Made by a program: the position numbers and the translations under genes
NCBI RefSeq assembly: GCF_021390675.1
Contig: NZ_JAJEJV010000004.1
Coordinates: forward strand, 310,001 to 374,000
From: Dyella sp. 2HG41-7
GTDB taxonomy: Bacteria; Pseudomonadota; Gammaproteobacteria; Xanthomonadales; Rhodanobacteraceae
DNA: 64,000 nucleotides
Direction: 5' to 3'
Notes under the pieces: model-generated
What the model saw: only the letters and a program-made list of their open reading frames with translations
The model's database searches: none
Told to the model about the DNA's origin: nothing
Shown: positions 28,718 through 37,100 of the stretch, in pieces
Numbering within the stretch: the first letter of the stretch is position 1
How the letters are laid out: each line of letters begins with the position of its first letter

Positions 28718-28759
28718 CAACGTTGCCGCCTGAATAGCTCAACGTTTCATGAAAATCGA

Positions 28760-28809
28760 GTCGGGTTCACGTGCCGGCAAAGCGCCGACGAGTGAACCCG
28801 ACTTTTTTT
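28760..28809 (+). terminator. Rho-independent terminator of the lipoprotein gene
   Basis: An 11-bp stem (GTCGGGTTCAC/GTGAACCCGAC) enclosing a smaller CGGC/GCCG hairpin is followed by seven T. Confidence 0.88.
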
Positions 28810-28889
28810 GTATCTATCCTGTAACCAACATTGAGCTTCATGCGAATGGACTTACTGAGCGAAGCCTTCACCACAGCGAAGTAAGAGAC

Positions 28890-29384
28890 ATGGCTGCAAC
28901 AGATTTACTCCGTAAGTACAGTATCTCCCCGCTTCCCGTCCCTCATGCCTGGTATGCGCTGCCGATACGCGCGATGGTGGGTTACGGATTCATGGAGCAC
29001 GGTTTTGCCAAGCTCAGTCGCGGGCCGGAAGCATTCATCGGCATTCTTCACGCGATGGGAATGCCCCTTGCCGAGCTTTTGGGATGGGCGACAATCGCGA
29101 TCGAAGTGCTCGGCGGCCTCATGATTCTGCTCGGCGCGTTAGTGCCTATCGCCACGATACCTATGATCGTCGTGCTGTTGGTCGCGACGTTTACGGTGCA
29201 TCTGCCTTATGGATTCAGTTCCATCAAGTTGATGTCTTACGACGCGTCGGGCGCGCACTTTGGTCAGCCTGGTTACGAAACGGACTTGTTGTATATGGCG
29301 GGACTGCTTGCGCTGTGCATGGGCGGCGCCGGTCCGTTCTCATTGGATGGATGGCTTAACGCGAAGCGAAACAACTCTCGGTGA
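28890..29384 (+). CDS. DoxX-family membrane protein
   Basis: 164 residues with four helices. ALPIRAMVGYGFMEHGFAKL is the typical DoxX N-terminus and PLAELLGWATIAIEVLGG the second helix with the conserved Glu. DoxX-type proteins are small quinone-linked or redox-associated membrane subunits; the role here is unknown. The start at 28890 lies past the terminator; a longer frame from 28749 would run through it. Confidence 0.85.
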   Translation: MAATDLLRKYSISPLPVPHAWYALPIRAMVGYGFMEHGFAKLSRGPEAFIGILHAMGMPLAELLGWATIAIEVLGGLMILLGALVPIATIPMIVVLLVATFTVHLPYGFSSIKLMSYDASGAHFGQPGYETDLLYMAGLLALCMGGAGPFSLDGWLNAKRNNSR

Positions 29385-29608
29385 TCCAATAACGCCGAAA
29401 CGATAGCGCGCGCATCAATCGCGACGGACACGATTTCGCCATTGTCAAAGTCTCCAGCCTCTCGGCGTAGTCGTATGAATGGAACATCGTGGCCTACGAT
29501 CGTCATCGTGGGGTCGGCTATGCCAGCAATCTGCCGATCAATGGCGTCACAGAACGGCGTGATGATCACTTTCGCAAAACGGATCGACCGTCTCCCCTTA
29601 AAGCTCAT
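29273..29608 (-). CDS. Hypothetical protein overlapping the DoxX 3' end on the opposite strand
   Basis: 111 residues starting from ATG at 29608 with a near-perfect ribosome binding site AAGGAGG 4 nt upstream. The N-terminal two thirds (VIITPFCDAIDRQIAGIADP, TIVGHDVPFIRLRREAGDF) read like a real folded protein. The last 37 codons run antisense through the DoxX coding end. The family is not recognised. The strong Shine-Dalgarno sequence is the main support. Confidence 0.5.
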   Translation of the reverse strand: MSFKGRRSIRFAKVIITPFCDAIDRQIAGIADPTMTIVGHDVPFIRLRREAGDFDNGEIVSVAIDARAIVSALLDHRELFRFALSHPSNENGPAPPMHSASSPAIYNKSVS

Positions 29609-29781
29609 CAATCCTCCTTTTTCATCACGGGGGCTTCAATTTGGGTGCGCCAAAATCAAGCTGACGCTGCCACTCTTTCTGTAGCTAGCCAGGATCCGCG
29701 CGATGCCCATGGTGCACGTGCGGGCCTTATCAACCAGGACAGTACGCGTACGGTGTACTTCCGATTCGTGGGGATTGAACG

Positions 29782-30054
29782 ATGCGCGTGGCATATCTGA
29801 CCCCCGTCGAAAAGCACGTCCTCTCGCAGTTCGCTCTGCAATCAAAAGAAAGCGCGCCCGATCATCGACTGCGCTTTTCGCAGCTCAGCGTCGTATCGGA
29901 AGGAGAAGTGCAATCCGTTGCGAATGTGCTGATCGGCCTTATCGAGAAGGGACTCCTGCAAAGCGATGAATCGAATGTCTTCGGGCTCACCTCAAAAGGG
30001 ATGGAAGTCATGAGTTACTCGTTGATGGAACATGCAGCGAGTCATTCGTTGTAA
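29782..30054 (+). CDS. Small winged-helix-like protein
   Basis: 90 residues: TPVEKHVLSQFALQ, then VANVLIGLIEKGLLQSDESNVFGLTSKGMEVM. The helix-helix-wing pattern ending in LT.KG is typical of small MarR/PadR-like winged helices, but the N-terminal part is too short for certainty. GGGGA lies upstream of the ATG. It may be a DNA-binding protein or part of a complex; function unknown. Confidence 0.6.
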   Translation: MRVAYLTPVEKHVLSQFALQSKESAPDHRLRFSQLSVVSEGEVQSVANVLIGLIEKGLLQSDESNVFGLTSKGMEVMSYSLMEHAASHSL

Positions 30055-30194
30055 ATGCCTGGATACGGAATGGCGATTCCATCGCGACGCCGGTTTGATC
30101 GGTTCACGTTGATGCACGGAGAACATTTCTTTCCGTCATTCGGCCCGCGTCGCGCAAGTCGCGCCTATATCGGTCTGTTCGCGCAACAAAGCGT

Positions 30195-31400
30195 ATGAAG
30201 AAACCTCTGCCAACGCCAAGGCAGCGCGCCCCTCTACTTACGGAACGACGCCGACTCAAAATGGCTCGCTCCGCGCATGCTTACGTACGAGGCAATACAT
30301 GCCGTTTCTACGAATGGTTGAAACGCTGCGATGCGATGCTTCCACAAGGTCCCATGATCTGGATTTGCGGCGATTGCCATGTCAGCAACATCGGGCCGGT
30401 GGCCGATGCGGATGGCAATGTGGAAGTTCAAATTCGAGATCTGGATCAGGCGGTGATGGGCAACCCGGCCAATGATCTGGTCCGTCTTGGTCTTTCGCTC
30501 GCGATGGCCGCGCGTGGTTCGGATTTGCCGGGCGTGATCACCGCCAAGATGATGGAAGAATTGATTGAAGGCTACGCGCAGGCGCTGACAGGCAAGCAGG
30601 GCGATCAAAAATCTGCGCGCAAGCGACCGGACTCGATCCGAGTAGTCGTGCGTCGCGCCGCGCGCCGCAGGTGGAAACATCTGGCGGCGGAGCGCATCGA
30701 GGGCATTGAGCCCAATATTCCTTTGTCAAAAAAATACTGGCCGATTTCCAGCGCTGAGCGACGCGAACTCGCTGCGCTGATGGCGACAGAAGAAGTCCGG
30801 GCGCTCGCCACCTCGTTGAGCCATCGTGACGACAAAGACGAAGTGACGATGCTGGATGCCGCCTATTGGGTCAAAGGTTGCAGCTCGCTAGGGTTGCTTC
30901 GCTACGCCGTTCTGCTGCGCGTCGGCAAATCCAAGGATATCGACAGCAGCCTTTGCTTGATCGACATCAAGGAAGCCGCGAAGTCCGTCGCGCCGAAAAC
31001 CCAACGCACCGCCGGACCGAGAAACAATGCGCATCGCATTGTCGAAGGCGCGCGTCACCTGGCGCCGCATCTCGGCGAGCGCATGCTGGCGGCTCGCATA
31101 CAGGGCAAGTCGGTGTTCTTGCGCGAACTTCTTCCGCAAGACTTGAAAGTCGATATCGACCACCTCAACCAAAGCGAAGCCATGGAAGTGGCCGGCTATT
31201 TGGGGAATATCGTCGGTCGCGCGCATGGCGCGCAAATGAATGCCGACGAACGCAAGCGGTGGCTGGGTGAGCTTCGACGCAACCGGCCCAAGAACATCGA
31301 TACGCCGTCATGGTTGTGGCGCAGCGTTGTGCAATTGGTGCAAGAGCATGAAGGCGGCTATTTGGAGCATTGCCGCCTGTTCGCAAACGAGTCGGCGTAG
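30195..31400 (+). CDS. DUF2252-family protein
   Basis: 401 residues. KMARSAHAYVRGNTCRFYEWL, WICGDCHVSNIGPVADADG and QIRDLDQAVMGNPANDLVRLGLSLA are the conserved blocks of DUF2252, which has a kinase-like fold (GDxHxxN and D-hD like aminoglycoside phosphotransferases). The catalytic-loop-like GDCHVSN and the later Asp are present. The substrate is unknown. The ATG at 30195 has no clear ribosome binding site. Confidence 0.88.
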   Translation: MKKPLPTPRQRAPLLTERRRLKMARSAHAYVRGNTCRFYEWLKRCDAMLPQGPMIWICGDCHVSNIGPVADADGNVEVQIRDLDQAVMGNPANDLVRLGLSLAMAARGSDLPGVITAKMMEELIEGYAQALTGKQGDQKSARKRPDSIRVVVRRAARRRWKHLAAERIEGIEPNIPLSKKYWPISSAERRELAALMATEEVRALATSLSHRDDKDEVTMLDAAYWVKGCSSLGLLRYAVLLRVGKSKDIDSSLCLIDIKEAAKSVAPKTQRTAGPRNNAHRIVEGARHLAPHLGERMLAARIQGKSVFLRELLPQDLKVDIDHLNQSEAMEVAGYLGNIVGRAHGAQMNADERKRWLGELRRNRPKNIDTPSWLWRSVVQLVQEHEGGYLEHCRLFANESA

Positions 31401-31426
31401 AGATTGCGCTCGGCTTGGCGAGGTTC

Positions 31427-31579
31427 TCAAATATAACCAAGAAGCAGCAAGATAATCAGAATAAGAAGAATCAGTCCCAGACCGCCCGAAGGATAATATC
31501 CCCAGCCACGGCTATAGGGCCAAGCCGGCAAAGCGCCCAGTACGATAACCAATAAAACAATGAGGAGTATGAGTGACAT
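31427..31579 (-). CDS. DUF3309-family mini membrane protein
   Basis: 50 residues: MSLILLIVLLVIVLGALPAW, then PYSRGWGYYPSGGLG, then a second helix of Leu/Ile. This is the exact DUF3309 pattern: a helix, an aromatic/Gly turn with WGYYPSGG, and a helix. AAGGAG lies 8 nt before the ATG at 31579. These proteins are common in proteobacteria and of unknown function. It lies convergent with DUF2252. Confidence 0.9.
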   Translation of the reverse strand: MSLILLIVLLVIVLGALPAWPYSRGWGYYPSGGLGLILLILIILLLLGYI

Positions 31580-31922
31580 CGCTTAGGCTCCTTGACTGGG
31601 TTGGATGTACCAACAGGTACGCGCAATTGGGCTGCAAAAACTCAAATCCCGATGTAAAGGCCAATGCATTCGAAATGCGATAGCCATGAGATGGCGCGCA
31701 TCCACTGCTGACAGGGTCGTTGCGTCGCGCCGATTTAGCGGCGCCAAAACAGCTTGCTACGGAAGCCGTGATGATGACGAGCGGGATCAGTGATGCTCAC
31801 GTGGTTATCTGTCGATGCGCAACCTAAATGCATGCGCTTTCGACTCTGCGATCACATACGCCATACACGATAATTGCGATTTGCATTGCAGTATCCAACT
31901 ACACTTACTTGCAAATGCGCCA
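31580..31922. other. Intergenic region, no gene seen
   Basis: 343 nt between the divergently placed DUF3309 and the metallothionein 3' end. Only short, unsupported frames occur. The AAGGAG site of DUF3309 is at its left end. No repeat or hairpin stood out. Confidence 0.4.
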
Positions 31923-32114
31923 TCAACCGTCGGATTGCAATTCCGGCGCCGCATGCACTTTCGGCTGACACGCAGCATGGCCGCATGCGCACGGTTCTTC
32001 GGTAGCGGGAAGCTGAGCGGCCTTCCTGCAATGCTCACTGCAAAACTCGCCGTCTCCCTTGCTTAGCATGCATTGGCAACCAGGATGACCGCAGTGGTAG
32101 CTGACTTCGGACAT
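31923..32114 (-). CDS. Metallothionein
   Basis: 63 residues with nine Cys and several His: YHCGHPGCQCML, EFCSEHCRKA and PCACGHAACQP. This CxxxxCxC...CxxxC...CxCxxxxC spacing matches bacterial (SmtA-type) metallothioneins, which bind Zn or Cd in the cytosol. GGGAG lies 8 nt before the ATG. It is 3' of the histidine kinase gene on the same strand, 111 nt away. Confidence 0.85.
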   Translation of the reverse strand: MSEVSYHCGHPGCQCMLSKGDGEFCSEHCRKAAQLPATEEPCACGHAACQPKVHAAPELQSDG

Positions 32115-32225
32115 GGAACGTTCTCCCGGTACGACGGTGCTACAACCGTCGCACGACCGAGAGGCAGAAAACGTGCAGGGCGGCTAAAGGTCGTGTGTAC
32201 GGCGATTGGCGGTCGGGACGTCGTA

Positions 32226-33914
32226 TCAGATGACACCAACGTGCGCGTGTCGTGTCTGGAACGGTGTCGAATCCACCGGCAGCGACACGATAAACGTGGT
32301 GCCGCGTCCCGGAGCACTGTCGACGCGCACGCTTCCACCGTGCGCCTGCGCTAAACCGCGCACCAGTGTCAGTCCCAAACCCCATCCTTTCTCGATGCCC
32401 GCCTCGGCGGAAAGCGTGCGGTGAAACGGTTCGAACAGCGCAGCCTGTTCCTTGAGCGGGATGGCAGGACCTTCGTTATGCACGAGCAGATCGACGTTGG
32501 CTCCTCGCGAGCTTAGCGTCACGTCGACCGGCGCTTCGGCACTTCCATACTTCACCGCGTTGACACACAGATTCTCCACGATGCGTCGCAGCCCCGTGCT
32601 GCTCCACACACCTTCGACGGCTCGCTCGCTATGCAAGCGGAAGCGCGTACCGTGCACCGTGGACAACTCGTCGAGCGCATCCGACACCGTCATGCGCAAA
32701 TCGCACGGCCCCAGATCCGAAAGCGGCAACTGCGCGCCAGCCTCGACGCGATTGGCGTCCAGTAAGTTTTGGATCATTTGCGCGATACGACCGAGGCTGT
32801 CGGAAAGACGCGGCAAGACGCAACTCACAAAGGCGCGATCGTCGGCCTTACGCATAATCATATCGGCGGCCATCATTGCCGCCGATAGCGGCGTACGCAG
32901 ATCGTGCGTGAGCGTCAGCACAAACTGTTCGCGCAATTCTCGCTGAAGGCCAAGCTCCTCCAGGGTCGCACGCAGCACTTCTTCGGCGCGAATCTGCTCG
33001 GTGATGTCTTCCGTCGCGGTAATGACGCCTTCCACTAGCCCATCCGGCGCGCGCAGCGGCTGCCCGTAAAAGTTGTAATAGCGCTCTTCTGGCATGCCGG
33101 TGTGATCGAGACCCCAGGCGACGCGCTGACGCACGATGCGATGCGGTTCGCCGGTGCGGTACACGCGGTCGAGGATCGGCAGCATATGTTCGCTCGCATT
33201 GGACGCCGTCTCGATAAACGCGCGCCCAACCACCTCGTTGCCGCCCATTAGCTGCTTATGCGCCTCGTTGCGCATAAAGTAACGGTGCGCCGGCCCCAGC
33301 AGCACCGAAACCGGCACAGGCACGGCCATTAGCAACGAGCGCAAATGTTCGCGCTCCGCTTCAAGGCGCTGAGTGCGCGACGCAACGCGCGCTTCGAGTT
33401 CCGAGTCCGCAAGCTTTAAGCGCCGATTGGATTCCGCCACTGCGCGAACCTGCTCCGCAAGTTCCGCCTCGACGATCCCGACATATTCCCTGGACCGGAC
33501 CAGATCCGTGACGTCATGTACGCAATGCACGATAAAGGCGACCTTGCCGTCGTCATCCAATACCGGAACATTCAACGGCGCCCAGTAGCGCTCTTCGAAG
33601 CCGCCATCGGGGTGCGGAATGTCGTATTTCTGAATGGGCATCGCATCCTGCTGCGCACGCGCCAACACGCGCATGAGCGAAGCACGGAGATTGCTCACTC
33701 CGGTCGCTCCGATATCGTCCGGATTATCGGGAAACGCCTCGAACAGATTTCTACCGATGATCGCCTCGCGCGTCGTCATCGTCACACGTAAACGTGCGTC
33801 ATTCGCGGCGACGATCGTGAAGTCGGGCGTCAGAACGATGTACGGTTCTGGCGTCGCCTCAAACAGTCGACGGTAGTCCAGCACATGGTGTTCGATCGAT
33901 TTCGGTGCGGTCAT
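32226..33914 (-). CDS. PAS-domain sensor histidine kinase (cytoplasmic)
   Basis: 562 residues without membrane helices. A first PAS domain (about 15-140: FEATPEPYIVLTPDFTIVAAN), a coiled coil (about 145-200) and a second PAS domain (about 205-310) precede the HisKA helix with phospho-acceptor LTHDLRTPLS. The ATPase has an N-box (ENLCVNAVKYGS) and G-boxes (GWGLGLTLV, GRGTTF). GAGGAG precedes the ATG at 33914. No response regulator is adjacent, so it is an orphan kinase. Confidence 0.92.
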   Translation of the reverse strand: MTAPKSIEHHVLDYRRLFEATPEPYIVLTPDFTIVAANDARLRVTMTTREAIIGRNLFEAFPDNPDDIGATGVSNLRASLMRVLARAQQDAMPIQKYDIPHPDGGFEERYWAPLNVPVLDDDGKVAFIVHCVHDVTDLVRSREYVGIVEAELAEQVRAVAESNRRLKLADSELEARVASRTQRLEAEREHLRSLLMAVPVPVSVLLGPAHRYFMRNEAHKQLMGGNEVVGRAFIETASNASEHMLPILDRVYRTGEPHRIVRQRVAWGLDHTGMPEERYYNFYGQPLRAPDGLVEGVITATEDITEQIRAEEVLRATLEELGLQRELREQFVLTLTHDLRTPLSAAMMAADMIMRKADDRAFVSCVLPRLSDSLGRIAQMIQNLLDANRVEAGAQLPLSDLGPCDLRMTVSDALDELSTVHGTRFRLHSERAVEGVWSSTGLRRIVENLCVNAVKYGSAEAPVDVTLSSRGANVDLLVHNEGPAIPLKEQAALFEPFHRTLSAEAGIEKGWGLGLTLVRGLAQAHGGSVRVDSAPGRGTTFIVSLPVDSTPFQTRHAHVGVI

Positions 33915-34090
33915 CCGCTCCTCGACGAGGCAGGTCAGAAAGGCCGTTGGCGCTCCAAACGGCGCAGACAACCCGCAGTCCAGCGACCGCAACAGTTTGC
34001 GTTTGCCAACGTCTTCAACCCGTGATGCGGGTTTCTTCGGACACTTGTGATGAGAGATCATCTGCGCTGATATTCAGCGTACAGGCGGGT

Positions 34091-34110
34091 GTCCGCTTTG
34101 GATCGAGTAT
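34091..34110 (-). repeat. Array repeat, half copy in reverse orientation
   Basis: GTCCGCTTTGGATCGAG keeps only the left arm, and is the only copy in the first array pointing the other way. It may mark the left border. Confidence 0.5.
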
Positions 34111-34117
34111 TAATGTT

Positions 34118-34150
34118 TTTAGGTGGGTCGGTCGCACAAGCCAACCTAAA
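34118..34150. repeat. Hairpin in the left border of array 1
   Basis: Inverted repeat TTTAGGTGGG / CCAACCTAAA with one mismatch and a 13-nt loop. It is not a terminator on either strand (no T-run). Confidence 0.35.
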
Positions 34151-34198
34151 TCCTTTTCAGGGAAAAGTTTGAGCAATGGATGGCCGTGCGCGAGTAAT

Positions 34199-34222
34199 GT
34201 CTTCTTTCGACCCAGAGCGGAC
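34199..34222 (+). repeat. Array repeat copy 1
   Basis: GTCTTCTTTCGACCCAGAGC then GGAC: the conserved CGACCC core and right arm, with a degenerate left arm. Confidence 0.7.
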
Positions 34223-34271
34223 CTAATCATTTCAAGGAATACTGCCGGACATGATCAACGAGGTGGAACGA

Positions 34272-34637
34272 ATGGATCAGTTCCAGATTATTCAAGAGAT
34301 CGCGATTAGGGCTATCTCTGGTGCCCAGCCGGATTGGAGCGAGCTGATAATCTTGTACCACGTGGAGGGAGGACGTAGCAGTTTCGTCAACTCCTACCTT
34401 GTATCTCAAGACGGCGTGGTCCGTGAGAAGCCGGCCCGGGTCTCCGATGATCTGGACACTTGGCTTAGGAGGCTGCGGGCTGAACTGGCACGAGGTGGTA
34501 AGCAGCCTTTCACGTCGTGTAAGTTGCATCTGTGTGCGGATGGAAAATTCGACGCCTCATATGGATATGAACCTGTGAACTGGGGCGAGTTGCTTATCCC
34601 AAGTTGGAACTTTCCTTTGGTTACATCTCTCCATTAG
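34272..34637 (+). CDS. YezG/DUF600-like immunity protein
   Basis: 121 residues. IIQEIAIRAISGAQPDWSELIILYHVEGG at the N-terminus, read as overlapping pieces, and the C-terminal KLHLCADGKFDASYGYEP match the DUF600/YezG pattern (an N-terminal helix, W-SE--LY, and a final DG-F---Y-Y). Bacillus YezG neutralises an LXG toxin. GAGGTGG lies 5 nt before the ATG at 34272, which is preferred to the ATG at 34251. It is the first gene of array 1 with no toxin beside it. Confidence 0.65.
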   Translation: MDQFQIIQEIAIRAISGAQPDWSELIILYHVEGGRSSFVNSYLVSQDGVVREKPARVSDDLDTWLRRLRAELARGGKQPFTSCKLHLCADGKFDASYGYEPVNWGELLIPSWNFPLVTSLH

Positions 34638-34720
34638 CGACAGAACGAGACGGGCAACAAATGGTGCAGCCTGTTACATGTCGTTGCTCGTTCGGCGCAC
34701 CGAGCATACTTGTTCGCAAT

Positions 34721-34742
34721 TCTGCTTTCGGACCAAAGCAGA
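34721..34742 (+). repeat. Array repeat copy 2
   Basis: TCTGCTTTCGGACCAAAGCA plus GA: a perfect 8-bp stem with a 6-nt loop, 13 nt before the next start codon. Confidence 0.8.
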
Positions 34743-34755
34743 ACTAAGGGCCTAA

Positions 34756-35178
34756 ATGAAAAATTCAGCAGAGTATCGTGGCCTCGATGTCGTCTGGCTT
34801 GCCGTAGATAGGCTTGGTCAAGTGGCGGCGTTCACTACTGCGGGAGAGGGCGACATCCCAGACTCGGCCATGATTCACATCGGCAAATCTGAAGAACTGA
34901 TCCTGTCTCTGCCGGAAATATCGAGAGTTGAAGTTGACGCTGCGTACAAGAGGTCGGATGACTTTTTCTCCTTTGCGCAGCGAGGATTCTTCGCATATGA
35001 CTGGTCCGATGCACATCGAATCGCATCTCGGCGACTAGGTGGCTACGAGTTGGTGACGCGCCCTGTCTCCCCAATATTGCTTATGGCTCTCCCAATCGAA
35101 GTTGCCGAAGCAGTTGGCTTGACCGTTTTTCAAGACGTTACTTTCGGCGAAAAGGTCTTGCTCGAAGGATGGAAGTAG
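34756..35178 (+). CDS. Hypothetical cytosolic protein of array 1
   Basis: 140 residues, no signal peptide: DVVWLAVDRLGQVAAFTTAG, then FFSFAQRGFFAYDWSDAHR. The 'hxWLAhDxxGxhAxFxTaG' opening recurs in small bacterial proteins often found beside polymorphic toxins, from memory; this suggests an immunity role but no named family was assigned. AAGGG lies 5 nt before the ATG. The next repeat starts 12 nt after its stop. Confidence 0.7.
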   Translation: MKNSAEYRGLDVVWLAVDRLGQVAAFTTAGEGDIPDSAMIHIGKSEELILSLPEISRVEVDAAYKRSDDFFSFAQRGFFAYDWSDAHRIASRRLGGYELVTRPVSPILLMALPIEVAEAVGLTVFQDVTFGEKVLLEGWK

Positions 35179-35190
35179 AGGATTCGTCAA

Positions 35191-35215
35191 TGTCTGCGCC
35201 CGACCCAAAGCGGAA
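35191..35215 (+). repeat. Array repeat copy 3
   Basis: TGTCTGCGCCCGACCCAAAG then CGGAA: core and right arm conserved, left arm partly altered. It lies 12 nt after the preceding stop codon. Confidence 0.8.
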
Positions 35216-35248
35216 GTTACAGAGAATTCGTGTTTCGAGAGGAAGATT

Positions 35249-35494
35249 ATGGACGACCTGCCATTGCCCGAGAACGATCTACACGCGATTGTCTGCAGCA
35301 TCTCAAAGAATGGCGATTTCTTTCTGGCTCAAGGCGAGCTAGCCGAGGCCGCACGATCGCTTAGTCCAGAGCAATCGGTCCGCCTTTACGAGCACATCAG
35401 AGACAGTGCTGACCGTCTCGAATTCGAGTGGCGTGACGAGTTCCTTGAGGCGTTTCCCGGAAGTGAGCACTTGCTGCCTAAGCCACTATTGTGA
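35249..35494 (+). CDS. Small hypothetical protein of array 1
   Basis: 81 residues, acidic, predicted helical (LAEAARSLSPEQSVRLYEHI, DRLEFEWRDEFLEAFPG). GAGAGGAAG lies immediately upstream of the ATG. No family recognised. Confidence 0.65.
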   Translation: MDDLPLPENDLHAIVCSISKNGDFFLAQGELAEAARSLSPEQSVRLYEHIRDSADRLEFEWRDEFLEAFPGSEHLLPKPLL

Positions 35495-35530
35495 ATCGCA
35501 TGATTGGAATACTGGTCGGTTCAACCAGCG

Positions 35531-35555
35531 CATTCGCTTTCGACCAACAGAGATG
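35531..35555 (+). repeat. Array repeat copy 4 (degenerate)
   Basis: CATTCGCTTTCGACCAACAG then AGATG: left arm and core kept, right arm decayed. Confidence 0.6.
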
Positions 35556-35605
35556 TTTAGCGTGACTTTCAAAGTAACTTAATGAAACTTTAGGGGAGGA
35601 AAAAC

Positions 35606-36070
35606 ATGCGTTCCCGCTTTTTGCTGACGAGCCTGATTTGCTTGGGGCTACTTTCCGTTGGCAGTCGGCTTTTTGCCCAAGTCAAAGTCCCTGACTCCAG
35701 CAATCTTGGCGAGGCTGCGCTGTTAGTCGCTGAAGATGAGGCGATGAAAGATGCCGCAATGACACGTTGCGGACAATTGCATCCTGCCCAGTCCAATCGA
35801 TTCCGAACCGCCTATGCAATTTGGCGAAAAAACAACGCTATAGCGCTGCAGGCGAGTGCGAAAGAAGTTGCGGTCCTTCGCACCAATCCCGCGCTTTCAA
35901 CTCGTATCACGCTTCGGCTAAATGATCGTCGTCAGGCGATTTCTTCGGGTTTAGAAGCGAAACCCGACATGTGCGAGGGATTGTCCAACTTGCTGGCCAC
36001 GGGCGGTGAAAGCTTCGACGCGCTTATGCCAAAGGCGTATGCGGTGCTCTCAGCATCCATTTCAAAGTAA
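35606..36070 (+). CDS. Secreted hypothetical protein of array 1
   Basis: 154 residues. A signal peptide (LLTSLICLGLLSVGSRLFAQ) leads a mature helical protein with two Cys (TRCGQLHPAQ, DMCEGLSNLL) that could pair. GGGGAGG precedes the ATG. A helical periplasmic shape with one disulfide is common among immunity proteins against cell-wall-degrading effectors, but this is only an analogy. The next repeat starts 5 nt after the stop. Confidence 0.75.
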   Translation: MRSRFLLTSLICLGLLSVGSRLFAQVKVPDSSNLGEAALLVAEDEAMKDAAMTRCGQLHPAQSNRFRTAYAIWRKNNAIALQASAKEVAVLRTNPALSTRITLRLNDRRQAISSGLEAKPDMCEGLSNLLATGGESFDALMPKAYAVLSASISK

Positions 36071-36075
36071 CCGGC

Positions 36076-36099
36076 GTGTGCTTCCGACCCAAAGCAAAC
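36076..36099 (+). repeat. Array repeat copy 5
   Basis: GTGTGCTTCCGACCCAAAGC then AAAC, 5 nt after the preceding stop. Confidence 0.75.
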
Positions 36100-36139
36100 G
36101 CCGCTCTTGGCGGTCGAGAATCGAAAATTCGGGGGCTAA

Positions 36140-36454
36140 ATGATTCAGTTCGCGGTACGCAAAGGCCGGGATGGAAATAGCGATTTTTTGGAGTTTCTAT
36201 ATTCTCATCGTGAAGAAGATGCACCGCGGCTCGAATCGGTTTTTCAGCTTTATCTGCCGGGATTCAGAGGAACACGTACGTGGATGCCGCCCGATGATTT
36301 GCACTGGGAATGCACTTGCGACCGCGGAACCTTCATTATCTGGGACGAATGGGGAGAGCTGTATCTTGTACCAAAGTCTCAGCATGAGAAGGTGCTAAAA
36401 GCCGCAATTGACGCACTCGTGACCTCCGGGCTTTTTGAGCTGATTCCAGGCTAG
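36140..36454 (+). CDS. Small hypothetical protein of array 1
   Basis: 104 residues, cytosolic, with mixed alpha/beta pattern: DAPRLESVFQLYLPG, LHWECTCDRGTFIIWDEWGE and KVLKAAIDALVTSG. The GTFIIWDEWGELYLV beta hairpin resembles those of several small immunity folds; the family was not assigned. GGGGG lies 5 nt before the ATG. The repeat follows 16 nt after its stop. Confidence 0.68.
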   Translation: MIQFAVRKGRDGNSDFLEFLYSHREEDAPRLESVFQLYLPGFRGTRTWMPPDDLHWECTCDRGTFIIWDEWGELYLVPKSQHEKVLKAAIDALVTSGLFELIPG

Positions 36455-36470
36455 TGGAATACGTATCAAA

Positions 36471-36496
36471 CGTCCGCTTCCGACCCAAAGCGCACA
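36471..36496 (+). repeat. Array repeat copy 6
   Basis: CGTCCGCTTCCGACCCAAAG then CGCACA: nearly full copy, 16 nt after the preceding stop. Confidence 0.85.
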
Positions 36497-36545
36497 CTGG
36501 AAGATTCCATAGAGCAAACTTCCCTTACGATGCTCAGTAGATAAT

Positions 36546-37073
36546 ATGGAACTATCAGAACTCGGCACACGCATCTGCGTTCTAGGCCCATCCAACAGCG
36601 GCAAATCGACGCTTGCGTCTGCCGTTGGTCGAAAGCTCGGCATTGATGTGGTCCATCTCGACCAACTTCATCACGTTCCGCATTCGGATTGGAAGCCGCG
36701 ACCTGCTGCGGAGTTTCTGGCTTTGCATGACGCGGCGATTGAGGGGCAGCAATGGGTGATGGAGGGAAACTACTCCTCATCCATGCCACAAAGATTTCGA
36801 CGCGCGACGGGCGTCATTTTGTTGGATGTGCCCATGGCGACGAGTCTGTTTCGGTACTTGCGGCGTACGCTCGTTGAGAACAATAGGGTGGGTGCGTTGG
36901 AAGGCGGTAGTGACAGTTTGAAATGGAACATGGTCCATTACATAACCATGGTTACGCCGGGAAATCGTCGACGGTATAGCGATATCTACCGTCAGACAAA
37001 CTTGCCTAAGGTATACCTTTCCTCTTCACGCGCGATCCGTGATTGTTACCAAGCATGGGGATTGGAGAGATGA
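36546..37073 (+). CDS. P-loop NTPase, FlaR/DNA-topology-modulation kinase-like
   Basis: 175 residues. Walker A GPSNSGKST lies at residues 14-22. VVHLDQLHHVPHSDWKPRP and WVMEGNYSSSMPQRF are typical of the adenylate-kinase-like 'DNA topology modulation protein' family, which more likely phosphorylates a nucleotide or small molecule. It is the last gene of array 1. Unlike the others it has a widely distributed family. Confidence 0.82.
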   Translation: MELSELGTRICVLGPSNSGKSTLASAVGRKLGIDVVHLDQLHHVPHSDWKPRPAAEFLALHDAAIEGQQWVMEGNYSSSMPQRFRRATGVILLDVPMATSLFRYLRRTLVENNRVGALEGGSDSLKWNMVHYITMVTPGNRRRYSDIYRQTNLPKVYLSSSRAIRDCYQAWGLER

Positions 37074-37100
37074 ATGATCGACTCCTAATCCTAGTAAATA

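Larger units (their letters stand above)
33915..34271. other. Leader region of the first cassette array
   Basis: 357 nt without a gene. It has an inverted half copy of the array repeat (34091-34110), a 10-bp imperfect hairpin TTTAGGTGGG/CCAACCTAAA (34118-34150) and the first sense copy (34199-34222). If the array is transcribed as one unit, its promoter would lie here or further left. Confidence 0.4.

Noticed and set aside
34118-34150. Possible attI or terminator at the border of array 1
   Set aside because: No T-run, no integrase gene and no GTTRRRY core; recorded only as a hairpin.
34015-34230. Minus-strand 71-codon frame
   Set aside because: Both ends are translations of the array repeat (SALGRKKTL, LDPKRTPA).
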